Assembly: GCA_002716405.1 (NCBI GenBank)
Contig: PBBA01000007.1
Location: 66,148 to 102,957 of the forward strand
DNA from: Chloroflexota bacterium
Lineage (GTDB): Bacteria; Chloroflexota; Dehalococcoidia; UBA2979
Reading direction: 5' to 3'
Length of the DNA: 36,810 nt
Below the pieces are notes generated by a model. The model was not told where the DNA came from. It did no database searches and was given only the letters and a program-made list of their open reading frames with translations. Positions 23,850 through 32,962 of the stretch are shown here, piece by piece (within the stretch, counting starts at the first letter, position 1; every line of letters begins with the position of its first letter). Both the position numbers and the translations under genes were made by a program.

Positions 23850-25037
23850 ATGACATTCGATTTACCCACTACCACAGGATATGAACCTGAAATTATCGAA
23901 AAACGAATCCGCGAATATGAATCCTTTGGCAACCATCGCACCGGCTGGCCTGCAGACGATCAAACATCAAAATGGTTAATCGATCAATTAAAGGAATTTG
24001 GTATACCCGCAAAAACTGAAAACTTTCGTTTTCCACGAGTTGAATATCGAGATTCTTCATTGAATTTGGCTGGAAACGAAATAATTGTGGGTACTCCATT
24101 ATATGATGGTGATTTTACAATACCGGAGGGAATACGAGCTGAAATATGCGAGATTACTGATCCAGACTTATTTGGCAAATTTGTCATAGTTAATGCACGA
24201 AAGTTAACACATGAAGATTTTCCAAATTATGTCGATGCTTTACATAAAAAAGGCGTTCTCGCGATAATTCTAGTAAATGGAGACCGCGATCGAAATATTG
24301 TTCTGCAAAATGCTATGCATATCGATCAACCTTTTCCACTCCCAATTTTACAAGTAGCCTCTAGTGATAATAAACATCTCAAATCAACAATAATGATGGG
24401 TGGCGAAAGTCTTCTTACTTTAGATGGAGAACGATTGCAATCGACTGCAACAAACGTTATAGCAAGTATTGAAGGAAGCCAACCTAATAGCCCCGCAATA
24501 GGGATCGTAACTCCAAAATCAGGATGGTTTACATGTGCGGCTGAACGTGGTGGTGGAATAGCTATCTTTTTAGCTTTAGCAGAAAGCATCGCAGCACTTG
24601 CTGAACCACATCCGACTGTACATTTACTCGCAAGTTCGGGTCATGAATTAAATTTTTATGGCATACGTTCGTACGCCCGCACAAATCGAGACAATATCAC
24701 TAAAGCTGCTGCGTGGTTACATTTAGGTGCTTCAATTGGGGCACGTGAAGAACCCAACTCTATAGCTGCTACAAGTGATGCAGATTTGGACAAATTCATC
24801 CGTCAATCATTGATTTCATCGAATTTAGAAGTTACAAACATTCGAAATCCTGGACCTGCAGTCGGAGGAGAAGCTCTCATTCTCAGTGAATTAGATACAC
24901 GCTATATTTCATTCCTTGGAGGACATGCATATTTTCATTCTCCTACAGATACTGTAGACAATGCATTCGATTCAACTAAAGTAAGTCAATGGGCTTTAGC
25001 CATGAAATCAATAACTAACAACCTGTTATCGATTTAG
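23850..25037 (+). CDS. M28-like peptidase-fold protein with an atypical metal site
   Basis: A 395-aa protein built like an M28 aminopeptidase with an inserted PA-like domain (about 90-190). The lead-in TNVIASIEGS (201-210) and the general-base region SGHELNFYGIRSYAR (Glu266) match M28, and HSPTDT near the C-terminus (His363) matches its last metal ligand. But the first ligand segment, normally HxD, reads TPKSGWFTCAAERGGG with no His or Asp, and the usual DNxSG is replaced. One or both zinc ions may therefore bind differently or be absent. No signal peptide is seen, which is also unusual for M28 exopeptidases. AGGAAAAAAG lies before ATG 23850. Hydrolysis of an amide or peptide is possible; a binding role cannot be excluded. 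Confidence 0.7.
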   Translation: MTFDLPTTTGYEPEIIEKRIREYESFGNHRTGWPADDQTSKWLIDQLKEFGIPAKTENFRFPRVEYRDSSLNLAGNEIIVGTPLYDGDFTIPEGIRAEICEITDPDLFGKFVIVNARKLTHEDFPNYVDALHKKGVLAIILVNGDRDRNIVLQNAMHIDQPFPLPILQVASSDNKHLKSTIMMGGESLLTLDGERLQSTATNVIASIEGSQPNSPAIGIVTPKSGWFTCAAERGGGIAIFLALAESIAALAEPHPTVHLLASSGHELNFYGIRSYARTNRDNITKAAAWLHLGASIGAREEPNSIAATSDADLDKFIRQSLISSNLEVTNIRNPGPAVGGEALILSELDTRYISFLGGHAYFHSPTDTVDNAFDSTKVSQWALAMKSITNNLLSI

Positions 25038-25050
25038 AAGAGGTGACCAA

Positions 25051-25884
25051 ATGACAGAAACAGAAGCCACCGAAATCTCTACAATTCCTGCCACAACTGG
25101 AACAAGATTATTAGATAAAAGGGCAATAATTACAGGGGCAGGATCACGAGCGTCTGGTATTGGAAATGGTCGTGCAGCTTCTATATTATTCGCACTCGAA
25201 GGAGCAAAAGTACTACTAGTTGATAGTGATCTAAATGCTGCAGAAGAAACAAAATCAATTATCGTATCTCTCAAACCGGATGCAAATGTGATTACTATGC
25301 AAGGCAACGTAACGGACGAAAAATCGTGTAAAGAAATTGTAACCACGATATCTAATCAATGGGGTGGCGTAGATATTTTACATAATAATGTCGGGATAGG
25401 GATGCCCCGAAGTAGCGTAGTTGATGCTGATATGGATGAATGGGATAAAGTTCAAGAAACAAATGTTAGAAGTATGGTACTTACATCTCGATATGCTATA
25501 CCAGAAATGGAAAAGTCGAGTGGTGGTTCAATAATTAATGTCTCATCCATAGCGGCATTACGCCCACGAGGTATGACCGCATATTCTACTTCAAAAGGAG
25601 CTGTGATCGCTCTAACACAAGCTATGGCAGTTGATCATGCAGACCAAGGGATACGTGTTAACTGCATCGTACCCGGTCCAGTGTATACACCTATGGTATA
25701 TTCACGAGGAATGGAACCTTCACTAAGAGAGAGACGTAAAAATGCTTCTCTCTTAGGTATCGAAGGAAATGGATGGGACATAGGAGCAACTGCTGTATTT
25801 TTAGCTTCGGATGAATCACGTTATATCACTGGAGTTATACTTCCTGTCGACGGTGGTGTGCACATCAAAGGACCTGACAGATAA
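25051..25884 (+). CDS. SDR family oxidoreductase
   Basis: A 277-aa classical SDR with an 18-residue N-terminal extension. The cofactor loop is longer than usual: TGAGSRASGIG (28-38). NNVG is at 112-115, the catalytic Ser at about 166 (NVSSIAA) and Tyr178-x3-Lys182 (YSTSK). Asp58 and Asp60 (LVDSD) after strand 2 favour NAD(H). The C-terminus ends in the usual ITGVILPVDGGVH. AAGAGGTG precedes ATG 25051, 13 nt after the M28-like stop. Its neighbour, the LLM oxidoreductase, starts 25 nt downstream. Confidence 0.92.
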   Translation: MTETEATEISTIPATTGTRLLDKRAIITGAGSRASGIGNGRAASILFALEGAKVLLVDSDLNAAEETKSIIVSLKPDANVITMQGNVTDEKSCKEIVTTISNQWGGVDILHNNVGIGMPRSSVVDADMDEWDKVQETNVRSMVLTSRYAIPEMEKSSGGSIINVSSIAALRPRGMTAYSTSKGAVIALTQAMAVDHADQGIRVNCIVPGPVYTPMVYSRGMEPSLRERRKNASLLGIEGNGWDIGATAVFLASDESRYITGVILPVDGGVHIKGPDR

Positions 25885-25909
25885 AAAAGCAACTAGAGGA
25901 GATATTCCG

Positions 25910-26974
25910 ATGGATGTAGGAATGTTTGGTATTTTTTCAAGCTATGGCTGGGAAAAAGGAAACGATACCGAAATGTGGCAGGAAGAACTACAGTTATTCG
26001 ATATAGCTGCAAATTCTGGGTTTGACTGTCTATGGTCGACAGAGCATCACTTCAATGATTACTCTATGGTCCCAGACAACATACATCTCATGACACATCT
26101 GGCAACAAAATATCCAAATATAGATATCGGAACAGCGGCGATTATATTACCTTGGCATGATCCATTACGAGTAGCTGAAAATGCAGCTGTGTTAGATCTA
26201 CTCAGTAATGGGAGGCTTCGACTTGGATTTGGACGTGGTTTAGCGAGACGTGAATTTGAAGCTTTCCGGCTAAGTATGGATGAATCAAGAGGGCGTTTTG
26301 ATGAAGCAGCTCCGATGATTGTCAATGCATTGAAAACAGGCTTTATTGAGGGTGACGGCAAATATTATAAACAACCAAAAATTGAATTGAGACCTCGTCC
26401 TGAATATTCGTTTGACGGAAGAATCTATGCTGTGGCTTCAAGTGAAGATTCCGTAGTATCTGCAGCAAAATTGGGTGCACACATCATCATGTTTGCAGAT
26501 CGTCCTTGGGAAATGCGCCTACCCACTATAGAAAAAGGAAGAGATCTACATAGGGAACTACATGGCACAGAACCACCAGAACTCATGCTGACTGAGTTTG
26601 TTGTATGTGGCCCTGATCTTAATCAATCCGAGAAAGATGCAAAGGCATATCAAGGAAAATTTGTGGAAAGTAATTTTTATCACTATGAATTTTTAGGAGA
26701 TCATTTTAGATCTGTACAAGGTTATGACTCTTACCAAGAAAAAGCAGAAATAGCACGTTCTGCTGGCCATGAAGGTGCAGTGGAAGGTTTTATGAAAGCA
26801 GCCAGTTGGGGCACACCCGACAAAATTTTACGAGGCCTTGAGGAACGACATAAATTACTTGGTAATTTTGAACTTAATATAGCTTTTAGATTTGGAGGCA
26901 TACCTTATAAATTAGCCGAACAAAGTCTAAAACTTTTTGCGAAAGAAGTTCTACCAGTATTGAAATCATGGTAA
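25910..26974 (+). CDS. LLM class flavin-dependent oxidoreductase (bacterial luciferase-like)
   Basis: A 354-aa TIM-barrel flavin monooxygenase of the luciferase-like family. Landmarks: GFDCLWSTEHHFNDY, the TEHH segment typical of this fold; TAAIILPWHDPLRVAENAAVLDLLSNGRLRLGFGRG for flavin phosphate binding; and the AVASSEDSVVSAAKLG strand. Members use reduced FMN or F420 plus O2 to oxidise aldehydes, sulfonates, amines or ring compounds; the substrate is not known here. The frame is open from 25811, but ATG 25910 with AGAGGAGA about 8 nt upstream is plainly the start. This family is much expanded in SAR202 and many actinobacteria. It lies between an SDR and threonine synthase in a close-packed run. 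Confidence 0.93.
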   Translation: MDVGMFGIFSSYGWEKGNDTEMWQEELQLFDIAANSGFDCLWSTEHHFNDYSMVPDNIHLMTHLATKYPNIDIGTAAIILPWHDPLRVAENAAVLDLLSNGRLRLGFGRGLARREFEAFRLSMDESRGRFDEAAPMIVNALKTGFIEGDGKYYKQPKIELRPRPEYSFDGRIYAVASSEDSVVSAAKLGAHIIMFADRPWEMRLPTIEKGRDLHRELHGTEPPELMLTEFVVCGPDLNQSEKDAKAYQGKFVESNFYHYEFLGDHFRSVQGYDSYQEKAEIARSAGHEGAVEGFMKAASWGTPDKILRGLEERHKLLGNFELNIAFRFGGIPYKLAEQSLKLFAKEVLPVLKSW

Positions 26975-27005
26975 ATATCAAACAAGCAATTACAAAAGGT
27001 AACTT

Positions 27006-28187
27006 ATGAGAACTCTTTCTACATTAACTCATTTGGAGTGTTCTATATGTAACGAAAAACATGACCCAAATATAATTCAGACTATTTGCCAATTCTGCGG
27101 AAGAGCATTAGTAGCTCGTTATGACTTGGAGAAAGCAAAAAATACCTTTACACGTGAAAAAATTTCAACCAGAGTGACTTCTATGTGGCGTTACGAAGAA
27201 TTAATGCCAGTTATCGATACTGCAAACATAATCTCTTTAGGTGAGGGAATGACACAGCTTTTACCAGTGCCTAATTTGGGCAAAAAAGTTGGAGCAGTTG
27301 ATCTGTGGGTAAAAGATGAAGGTTCTAATCCAACAGGAACATTCAAAGCACGAGGAATTTCAGCAGCGCTATCAAAAGCAATCGAATTAAATATAAAAGA
27401 AATAGGAATGCCTACTGCGGGAAATGCAGGTTCCGCTACAGCTGCATATGCGGCACGTGCAGGAATAAATGCACACGTTGCGATGCCTTCTGACACTCCA
27501 ATTGCAATGATGGATGAAGTGCGGACTTATGGAGGAACTTTAAAGCTTATCGACGGTCTAATTTCAGATGCAGGGGCATGGATTGCTGAACAATCTGAAC
27601 AAAAAGGATGGTTTCCTATGGCGACCCTTAAAGAGCCTTATCGAGTAGAAGGAAAAAAAACTATGGGATTTGAATTATGGGAGCAGTTCGACGGAGAGCT
27701 TCCAGATGCAATCTTATACCCAACAGGTGGAGGTACTGGGTTGATTGGAATGTGGAAAGCATACAATGAGTTAGAATCTTTGGGATTGATAGGTAAGGAG
27801 AGACCAAGGATGATAGTAGTACAGGCAGAAGGATGTGCCCCGATAGTCAAAGCATTTAATGAAGGTTCACTCCGCGCAGAACCATGGGAAAATGCAACTA
27901 CCTTGGCTCCAGGAATTAGAGTACCAGCTGCATTTGCTGATGATCTGATATTACAAGCTGTTCGAGAATCTAATGGCGATGCAATTACAGTTAATGATCA
28001 TGAGATAACTAACGCAATCTCTGAAATAACACAATCAGAAGGTATCGACGTCTGCCCTGAAGGGGCCGCAACATTTGCAGCATTACGTAAATTGATAACG
28101 GGAAAAAGATTAAATAAAGATTCAAAAATAGTCTTATTCAACACTGGCACAGGATTGAAACATCCAGAGCTAAGAGCAATTTTATAG
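27006..28187 (+). CDS. thrC: Threonine synthase
   Basis: A 393-aa fold-type II PLP enzyme that converts O-phosphohomoserine to threonine. An N-terminal zinc-ribbon-like piece (CSICNEK, then CQFCGRALVARYDLE) precedes the barrel, as in the longer bacterial/archaeal ThrC. The PLP lysine is in SNPTGTFKARGIS; the phosphate-binding loop is PTAGNAGSATAAYAAR and the PLP ring-side Gly-rich loop is PTGGGTGLIGMWKA. The C-terminus ends with the common NTGTGLKHPE. Because cysteate synthase, threonine dehydratase and other diaminopropionate-type lyases share much of this pattern, a specialised reaction remains possible, but ThrC is the simplest call. AAAGG lies 8 nt before ATG 27006. Confidence 0.88.
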   Translation: MRTLSTLTHLECSICNEKHDPNIIQTICQFCGRALVARYDLEKAKNTFTREKISTRVTSMWRYEELMPVIDTANIISLGEGMTQLLPVPNLGKKVGAVDLWVKDEGSNPTGTFKARGISAALSKAIELNIKEIGMPTAGNAGSATAAYAARAGINAHVAMPSDTPIAMMDEVRTYGGTLKLIDGLISDAGAWIAEQSEQKGWFPMATLKEPYRVEGKKTMGFELWEQFDGELPDAILYPTGGGTGLIGMWKAYNELESLGLIGKERPRMIVVQAEGCAPIVKAFNEGSLRAEPWENATTLAPGIRVPAAFADDLILQAVRESNGDAITVNDHEITNAISEITQSEGIDVCPEGAATFAALRKLITGKRLNKDSKIVLFNTGTGLKHPELRAIL

Positions 28188-28208
28188 TTCTAACAGACGG
28201 GTAATAAA

Positions 28209-29282
28209 ATGCTAACTGCGTTTAAAGATAGTTTCACAGAACAATATTTTCCCAAAACACTTCATAACGGAATTTTGATTTGCATTTGTGGAGGTGCATT
28301 AGCCTACATATTCTCAGCAATTGCAGAAAATTATTTCGCGAGTGGCTTCTTTAATGCACTGGTTATTGCTCTCATTATCGGTGTGATACTACGAAATAGT
28401 TTAAGAACAAGTAATCTTATTGACATAATAAATCCAGGATCGAAGTGGACTTCTTCTAAATTATTGGAGGTTGCAGTATTTCTACTTGGTGCAAGCATCA
28501 GTTTTGGCCAAATTATAGAAGCCGGTCCAAAAATTTTTATCTTGATTGCTATTTCAGTAAGTGGTGGATTACTAATAACTTGGTTTATAGGTCATAGACT
28601 CTTTGGTTTAAGTTCAAGATTAGCTTTATTAATAGGTGTTGGTAATTCAATTTGTGGTAATTCAGCAGTAGCTGCAGTAGCTCCGGTGTTAAAGGCAAAT
28701 TCAAGTGAAATCACTGCAGCCATAGGTATTAGTGCAATAATGGGTCTCATTCAGATACTGGCCTTACCATTTTTAGTACCATTGCTAGACCTTACCTATT
28801 ATCAATATGGAATTATCACTGGAATAACTGTTTATGCTGTTCCGCAGGTTGTAGCTGCTTCATTTTCAGTCTCTACACTTTCAGGGCAAGTAGCAACTTT
28901 TGTAAAATTAATCCGTATTTTATTTCTTGGTCCTATTATCGTAATTATTAGTATCTTAACTGAACGCAATTCAAATTCCGAAAAATCTGTAGTGAATAGA
29001 AAAAAAATACAAGGTTATGTTCCTTGGTTTGTTACAGGGTTCATTGTTTTAGCAATATTAAGAAGTACCGAAATCATTAATGATCAAACTGGAGATTTAG
29101 CAAAAAATTTTAGTAGCATTTTCTTTATTGTTGCAATGGTTGGATTAGGATTCACCTGTGACTTGAGTGAGGTAAAAAAAGTAGGGGCTCGAGTAGCAGT
29201 AACAATATTTTTTGCTTTAGGCTTTATGCTTGCCATCTCGCTAATTGGAACATCTTTACTTAACTTATCTGGCTCCGCGTAA
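28209..29282 (+). CDS. YeiH/UPF0324 family putative anion exporter
   Basis: A 357-aa polytopic membrane protein with about ten hydrophobic segments. The family signature IGVGNSICGNSAVAAVAPVLKANSSEITAAIGI lies in the central region, along with VAVFLLGASISFGQI and ATFVKLIRILFLGPIIV. This family (YeiH, PF03601) is annotated as a putative sulfate exporter, and some members accompany sulfonate or taurine breakdown, where sulfite or sulfate must leave the cell. Here the direct neighbours are threonine synthase and an EamA permease, so the substrate is unproven. ATG 28209, gap 21 nt. Confidence 0.9.
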   Translation: MLTAFKDSFTEQYFPKTLHNGILICICGGALAYIFSAIAENYFASGFFNALVIALIIGVILRNSLRTSNLIDIINPGSKWTSSKLLEVAVFLLGASISFGQIIEAGPKIFILIAISVSGGLLITWFIGHRLFGLSSRLALLIGVGNSICGNSAVAAVAPVLKANSSEITAAIGISAIMGLIQILALPFLVPLLDLTYYQYGIITGITVYAVPQVVAASFSVSTLSGQVATFVKLIRILFLGPIIVIISILTERNSNSEKSVVNRKKIQGYVPWFVTGFIVLAILRSTEIINDQTGDLAKNFSSIFFIVAMVGLGFTCDLSEVKKVGARVAVTIFFALGFMLAISLIGTSLLNLSGSA

Positions 29283-29296
29283 AGTATTGTAATTCT

Positions 29297-30241
29297 ATGC
29301 AAAAATCCGATAAAAAAGACCTTCTATCAAAAACACATAAAACTGATTCTCGTATCCCATTAACACCTAAAGGCACCGGATTCGCTTTATTTCTTTCAAC
29401 GTTATGGGGAGGAAATGCAGTTGCCCTGAAAGCAGGTCTTGCAGATGCACCACCTCTTCGAATAGCTTCAATGCGTTTTCTATTGGGTGGTATCGTGACC
29501 ATAATCTGGGCAATTTGGACTAAACAAAAAGTGATCCCTAATAAAAAAGATATAAAACCACTACTTGGTTTAATTGCGATATTTATTCCACAAATAGCAC
29601 TCATGAATCTTGGCCAAAATCTAACAAGTGCTTCACATGCAGTAATTATTGCTGCAACATTCCCTATTTGGACAGGTGTTATTGCTCATTTCACAGTACC
29701 AGGAGATAAATTATCAGTATTGAGAATTTTGGGTACATTCGTTGCATACGCAGGAATCGTAGTTGTTTTTATGCAAGATTTCACAGGCTCTGAAAGTACA
29801 TTGTTCGGTGATTTTTTGTATTTAGGTTCTGCAATTTTGCTAGGACTTGGTCAAGTCTATAGATCCAACACTTTACAACACGTTGATTTAGCCAAGGTAT
29901 TAATGACACAACAAGTAATTGGGATACTAGCATTTTTTTCTTTGGGGTTAATATTCGAATCTAACCCTTGGGTAATAACAGAACGACTTATTTATTCTGT
30001 TATCTATCAAGGTGGGGTAATAGCAGGTTTCGGGTTCATAGGAAATTTATGGCTACTCCAAAAATATCGACCTTCTGGTGTCGCTGCTATCTCAATGACC
30101 ACGCCAATATGGGGAGTAGTCCTAGCAAATTTAGTGTTAAATGAACCCTTACAAGCTATGTTATTCTTGGGTTTAGCATTAGTAATAGGTGGGCTATCAC
30201 TTTCACATTGGAGTACTAACCGATCAGCTTTAAAGACATAA
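29297..30241 (+). CDS. EamA/DMT-family permease
   Basis: A 314-aa membrane protein of the drug/metabolite transporter superfamily with ten predicted helices in two EamA repeats. The first repeat has LFLSTLWGGNAVALKAGL and PPLRIASMRFLLGG, and the second ends in AISMTTPIWGVVLANLVLNEP. About 17 polar residues precede the first helix. Members export amino acids, purines or other metabolites; the position after threonine synthase would allow an amino-acid exporter role, but this is only a guess. There is no obvious ribosome binding site before ATG 29297, 14 nt after the upstream stop. Confidence 0.9.
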   Translation: MQKSDKKDLLSKTHKTDSRIPLTPKGTGFALFLSTLWGGNAVALKAGLADAPPLRIASMRFLLGGIVTIIWAIWTKQKVIPNKKDIKPLLGLIAIFIPQIALMNLGQNLTSASHAVIIAATFPIWTGVIAHFTVPGDKLSVLRILGTFVAYAGIVVVFMQDFTGSESTLFGDFLYLGSAILLGLGQVYRSNTLQHVDLAKVLMTQQVIGILAFFSLGLIFESNPWVITERLIYSVIYQGGVIAGFGFIGNLWLLQKYRPSGVAAISMTTPIWGVVLANLVLNEPLQAMLFLGLALVIGGLSLSHWSTNRSALKT

Positions 30242-30253
30242 TAAGGAGGCATT

Positions 30254-31000
30254 ATGGAAGATTTAAAAGGACAGGTAGTTTGGATTACTGGTGCAGGTAC
30301 TGGCATCGGAGAATCTGGTGCTCTGAAATTAGCCGATGCAGGTTGTCAAATAGTACTTTCTGGAAGAAGAAGTGAGCCATTAAAACAGGTTGCACAACAA
30401 ATAGTTAATCGTGGTAATCCAGAACCATTGATTGAGCCTTTAGATGTTTCCAACAAAAATGACGTACAAAAAACAGTAGCAAATATCCTTCAAAAATTAG
30501 GAAAAATAGATATCGCAGTATTCAGTGCAGGAATTAATGTACGTAATCGAAATTGGCCTGTAATCGAGACTGATGGATGGGACCAAGTTATAAACATAGA
30601 TCTTAATGGGGCGTTTTATTGCTGCCATGCAGTATTACCAAGCATGCGCACAAATGGTGGAGGATTGATAATAAATATTTCCTCTATGGCTGGAAAAGGG
30701 GTGAGTCCGCTCACAGGTCCTGCGTATACCTCTGCTAAACATGCAATGAATGCTATGACGGCAAGTTTATTAATGGAGGAAAGGAACAACGGGATTCGTG
30801 CAACTGCTATTTGCCCAGGAGAGGTAGCAACTCCAATCCTTAATGATCGACCAATACCAGTTAGCGATGAAGATAAAGCTCGAATTCTTCAATCGGAAGA
30901 TTTAGGCGATCTGATACTGTTCGTTGCACAGCAACCACCCCATGTAACTTTAAATGAAGTTTTAATTACCCCTACCTACAATCGTTTCACAGCACCATAA
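30254..31000 (+). CDS. SDR family oxidoreductase
   Basis: A 248-aa classical SDR: TGAGTGIG at 12-19, FSAG at 90-93 in place of NNAG, catalytic Ser at 143-144 (NISSMAG) and Tyr158-x3-Lys162 (YTSAK). Arg38-Arg39 (SGRR) after strand 2 favours NADP(H). AAGGAGG lies 5-6 nt before ATG 30254, the strongest ribosome binding site in this run. It is the last of the eight plus-strand genes; the convergent menB stop is 18 nt away without a clear terminator hairpin. Substrate unknown. Confidence 0.92.
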   Translation: MEDLKGQVVWITGAGTGIGESGALKLADAGCQIVLSGRRSEPLKQVAQQIVNRGNPEPLIEPLDVSNKNDVQKTVANILQKLGKIDIAVFSAGINVRNRNWPVIETDGWDQVINIDLNGAFYCCHAVLPSMRTNGGGLIINISSMAGKGVSPLTGPAYTSAKHAMNAMTASLLMEERNNGIRATAICPGEVATPILNDRPIPVSDEDKARILQSEDLGDLILFVAQQPPHVTLNEVLITPTYNRFTAP

Positions 31001-31017
31001 TTTCAAAAATAGGTATA

Positions 31018-31917
31018 TTAAAAATGGTAAGGAAAACTTGAATAATCTTGATCACGCTTTTCTAAAAATGCATCACGTCCTTCTTGAGCTTCGTCCGTTG
31101 CATAACCTAAACGAGTAGCTTCTCCTGCAAATATTTGCTGTCCTACTAAACCATCATCAATCAAATTAAAGGCAAATTTCAACATTCGTTGAGCTGTGGG
31201 ACTTTTCGAATTAATAATCTCTGCCCATTCCAAAGCCACTGATTCCAAATCTTTATGCGGCACAGATTTATTTGCCATTCCCATAGCGACAGCTTCATCT
31301 GCAGAGTATTCAAAACCAAGAAAAAATACTTCCCTCGCACGTTTTTGTCCCATTTGTCTAGCAAGATATGCACTACCGAAACCAGCATCGAAACTTGCAA
31401 CATCAGGATCTGTTTGCTTGAACATCGCAAATTCTTTAGATGCTATCGTCAAATCACAAACGACATGTAAGCTATGTCCCCCTCCGGCAGCCCAACCAGG
31501 AACTACTGCTATGACCACTTTCGGCATGAAGCGAATTAAACGTTGAACTTCAAGAATATGTAGTCGTCCTACTTTCGCAGGATTAATACTTTCTGCTGTT
31601 TCACCTTCCGCATATTTATAGCCATCTTTTCCTCGGATACGCTGATCGCCACCTGAACAAAAGGCCCAACCACCATCTTTAGGGGAGGGACCATTTCCAG
31701 TGAGAAGAATCGTCCCAACATCTGTCCACTGTCTTGCGTGATCTAATGCCGTATACAGTTCATCTACAGTATGTGGGCGAAATGCATTACGTATTTCAGG
31801 ACGATTGAATGCTATCCGGACTGTACCTTGATTAATAGCTCTGTGATAAGTAATGTCGGAAAAATTAAAACCTTTCACTTCTGACCAACGAGCATCATCA
31901 AAAATTTCTGAAACCAT
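31018..31917 (-). CDS. menB: 1,4-dihydroxy-2-naphthoyl-CoA synthase
   Basis: A 299-aa crotonase-fold enzyme. MenB closes the second ring of menaquinone by turning o-succinylbenzoyl-CoA into 1,4-dihydroxy-2-naphthoyl-CoA. Family-specific stretches are seen throughout: WAFCSGGDQRIRGKDGYKYAEGE, the oxyanion region PGWAAGGGHSLHVVCDLTIAS, FKQTDPDVASFDAGFGSAYLARQMGQKRARE and the C-terminal FLEKRDQDYSSFPYHF. These separate it from plain enoyl-CoA hydratases. ATG 31917 is chosen because GGAGGAG lies 4-5 nt upstream; an in-frame TTG at 31929 overlaps that site. No other menaquinone gene is in the window, so the pathway must be scattered. Convergent with the SDR gene. Confidence 0.92.
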   Translation of the reverse strand: MVSEIFDDARWSEVKGFNFSDITYHRAINQGTVRIAFNRPEIRNAFRPHTVDELYTALDHARQWTDVGTILLTGNGPSPKDGGWAFCSGGDQRIRGKDGYKYAEGETAESINPAKVGRLHILEVQRLIRFMPKVVIAVVPGWAAGGGHSLHVVCDLTIASKEFAMFKQTDPDVASFDAGFGSAYLARQMGQKRAREVFFLGFEYSADEAVAMGMANKSVPHKDLESVALEWAEIINSKSPTAQRMLKFAFNLIDDGLVGQQIFAGEATRLGYATDEAQEGRDAFLEKRDQDYSSFPYHF

Positions 31918-32039
31918 ATACTCCTCCAATCAAAATTACGAATCCACTGTACTACTGAAACAACATGAGTTTAACTAAAGCTTCAAAAATGTTATTTATT
32001 AAAATAGAACAGTACAAACTAGATTTCAGGTATATCAGT

Positions 32040-32618
32040 ATGCGTATAGGTTTAATTAGCGACACACATCTTCCTTCGTTAATACATAGTTTGGATGAAC
32101 TAGGACCTGAAATATCAAATTTTCTGGAAACAGTAGAGCTCGTTCTTCATGGTGGGGACATCACGCGTCCGTCGGTTCTTGACTGGATCGAACAATTCGC
32201 ACCGGTACAAGCAGTCAGAGGAAATCATGATGTTTTTGACGACCCCCGGCTTGAGCAAACATTGTCACTCGACATCCATGGACACTCTATAGCCATGGCA
32301 CATGACCTTCGGCCTGAATCTAGAACAATTTCTGAAATAATCGAACGCGATTTTAGAGAGCTCCAACCAGATATCATCATCGGAGGAGACACACACGTCG
32401 AAAGACTTGAATACAGAGATAATGTTTTACTCATTAATTCTGGTAGCCCTAATTTGTTACACCACAAAGAAACCCGCTTAGGTACAGTAGGACTATTAGA
32501 GATAGAAAAAGAAAGAATTTTTGCTGAAATTATTATTTTAGGAGAAACTCCGAATGCACCCAACCCTGGGAAAGCCAGTTCGTTAGAAATAGTAAATGGA
32601 AAAATCTTAGATCAGTAA
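32040..32618 (+). CDS. YfcE/MJ0936-like metallophosphoesterase
   Basis: A 192-aa calcineurin-like phosphoesterase. All metal-site motifs are visible: DTH (8-10, in GLISDTHLPS), HGGD, RGNHD, the His in AMAHD and GGDTH, where most members have GHTH. Proteins of this type hydrolyse phosphodiesters such as bis(p-nitrophenyl)phosphate or cyclic nucleotides; the natural substrate is usually unknown. ATG 32040 gives the normal N-terminus (MRIGLISDTH). The frame is open back to 31965, but that would add 25 residues foreign to the family. Heads a short plus-strand operon with two small genes. Confidence 0.88.
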   Translation: MRIGLISDTHLPSLIHSLDELGPEISNFLETVELVLHGGDITRPSVLDWIEQFAPVQAVRGNHDVFDDPRLEQTLSLDIHGHSIAMAHDLRPESRTISEIIERDFRELQPDIIIGGDTHVERLEYRDNVLLINSGSPNLLHHKETRLGTVGLLEIEKERIFAEIIILGETPNAPNPGKASSLEIVNGKILDQ

Positions 32619-32648
32619 TTATTAGTTCGTATTCGAAAGGATAAAAAG

Positions 32649-32927
32649 ATGCTCTTCTTAGTTATAAGTACTCCTCACCCTACTCGTCCTTCTGAAGTCA
32701 AGGAATTAAGAAAACAATACTGGCCTTGGGCACAAGATAAATTAGACAGAAAGTTAGCAGTCTCCTTTTACGCAAGAACGGGTAGGGGGGCTGTAGCAAT
32801 TTTCGATGTACCTTCAAATGCTGAGCTTCATCGATTAATCAATGAATGGTCTGATATAATCCCCGCTGAATTTAAAATTTTTCCACTCGTCTCACCTGAA
32901 GAGGTGCAAGATTTCTTAAATGAATAG
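32649..32927 (+). CDS. Small dimeric alpha/beta-barrel-like protein (muconolactone isomerase-like)
   Basis: A 92-aa soluble protein. The MLFLVISTPHP strand, a central helix, RGAVAIFDVPSNAELHRLINEWSD and a final FKIFPLVSPEE strand resemble the ferredoxin-like fold of muconolactone isomerase/DUF3303 proteins that dimerise into a barrel. No catalytic residues are evident, so the function is unknown. AAGGA lies 8-9 nt before ATG 32649; 30 nt after the phosphoesterase stop and 35 nt before the next gene. Confidence 0.65.
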   Translation: MLFLVISTPHPTRPSEVKELRKQYWPWAQDKLDRKLAVSFYARTGRGAVAIFDVPSNAELHRLINEWSDIIPAEFKIFPLVSPEEVQDFLNE

Positions 32928-32962
32928 GCGTAATTGAAAATTTCGTTTTATCGGAGTTAATC

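Noticed and set aside
25811-25909. Longer N-terminus for the LLM oxidoreductase
   Set aside because: It overlaps the SDR gene in another frame; ATG 25910 has a strong Shine-Dalgarno.
31965-32039. Longer N-terminus for the YfcE-like phosphoesterase
   Set aside because: The family begins directly at the strand MRIGLISDTH, which is at 32040.
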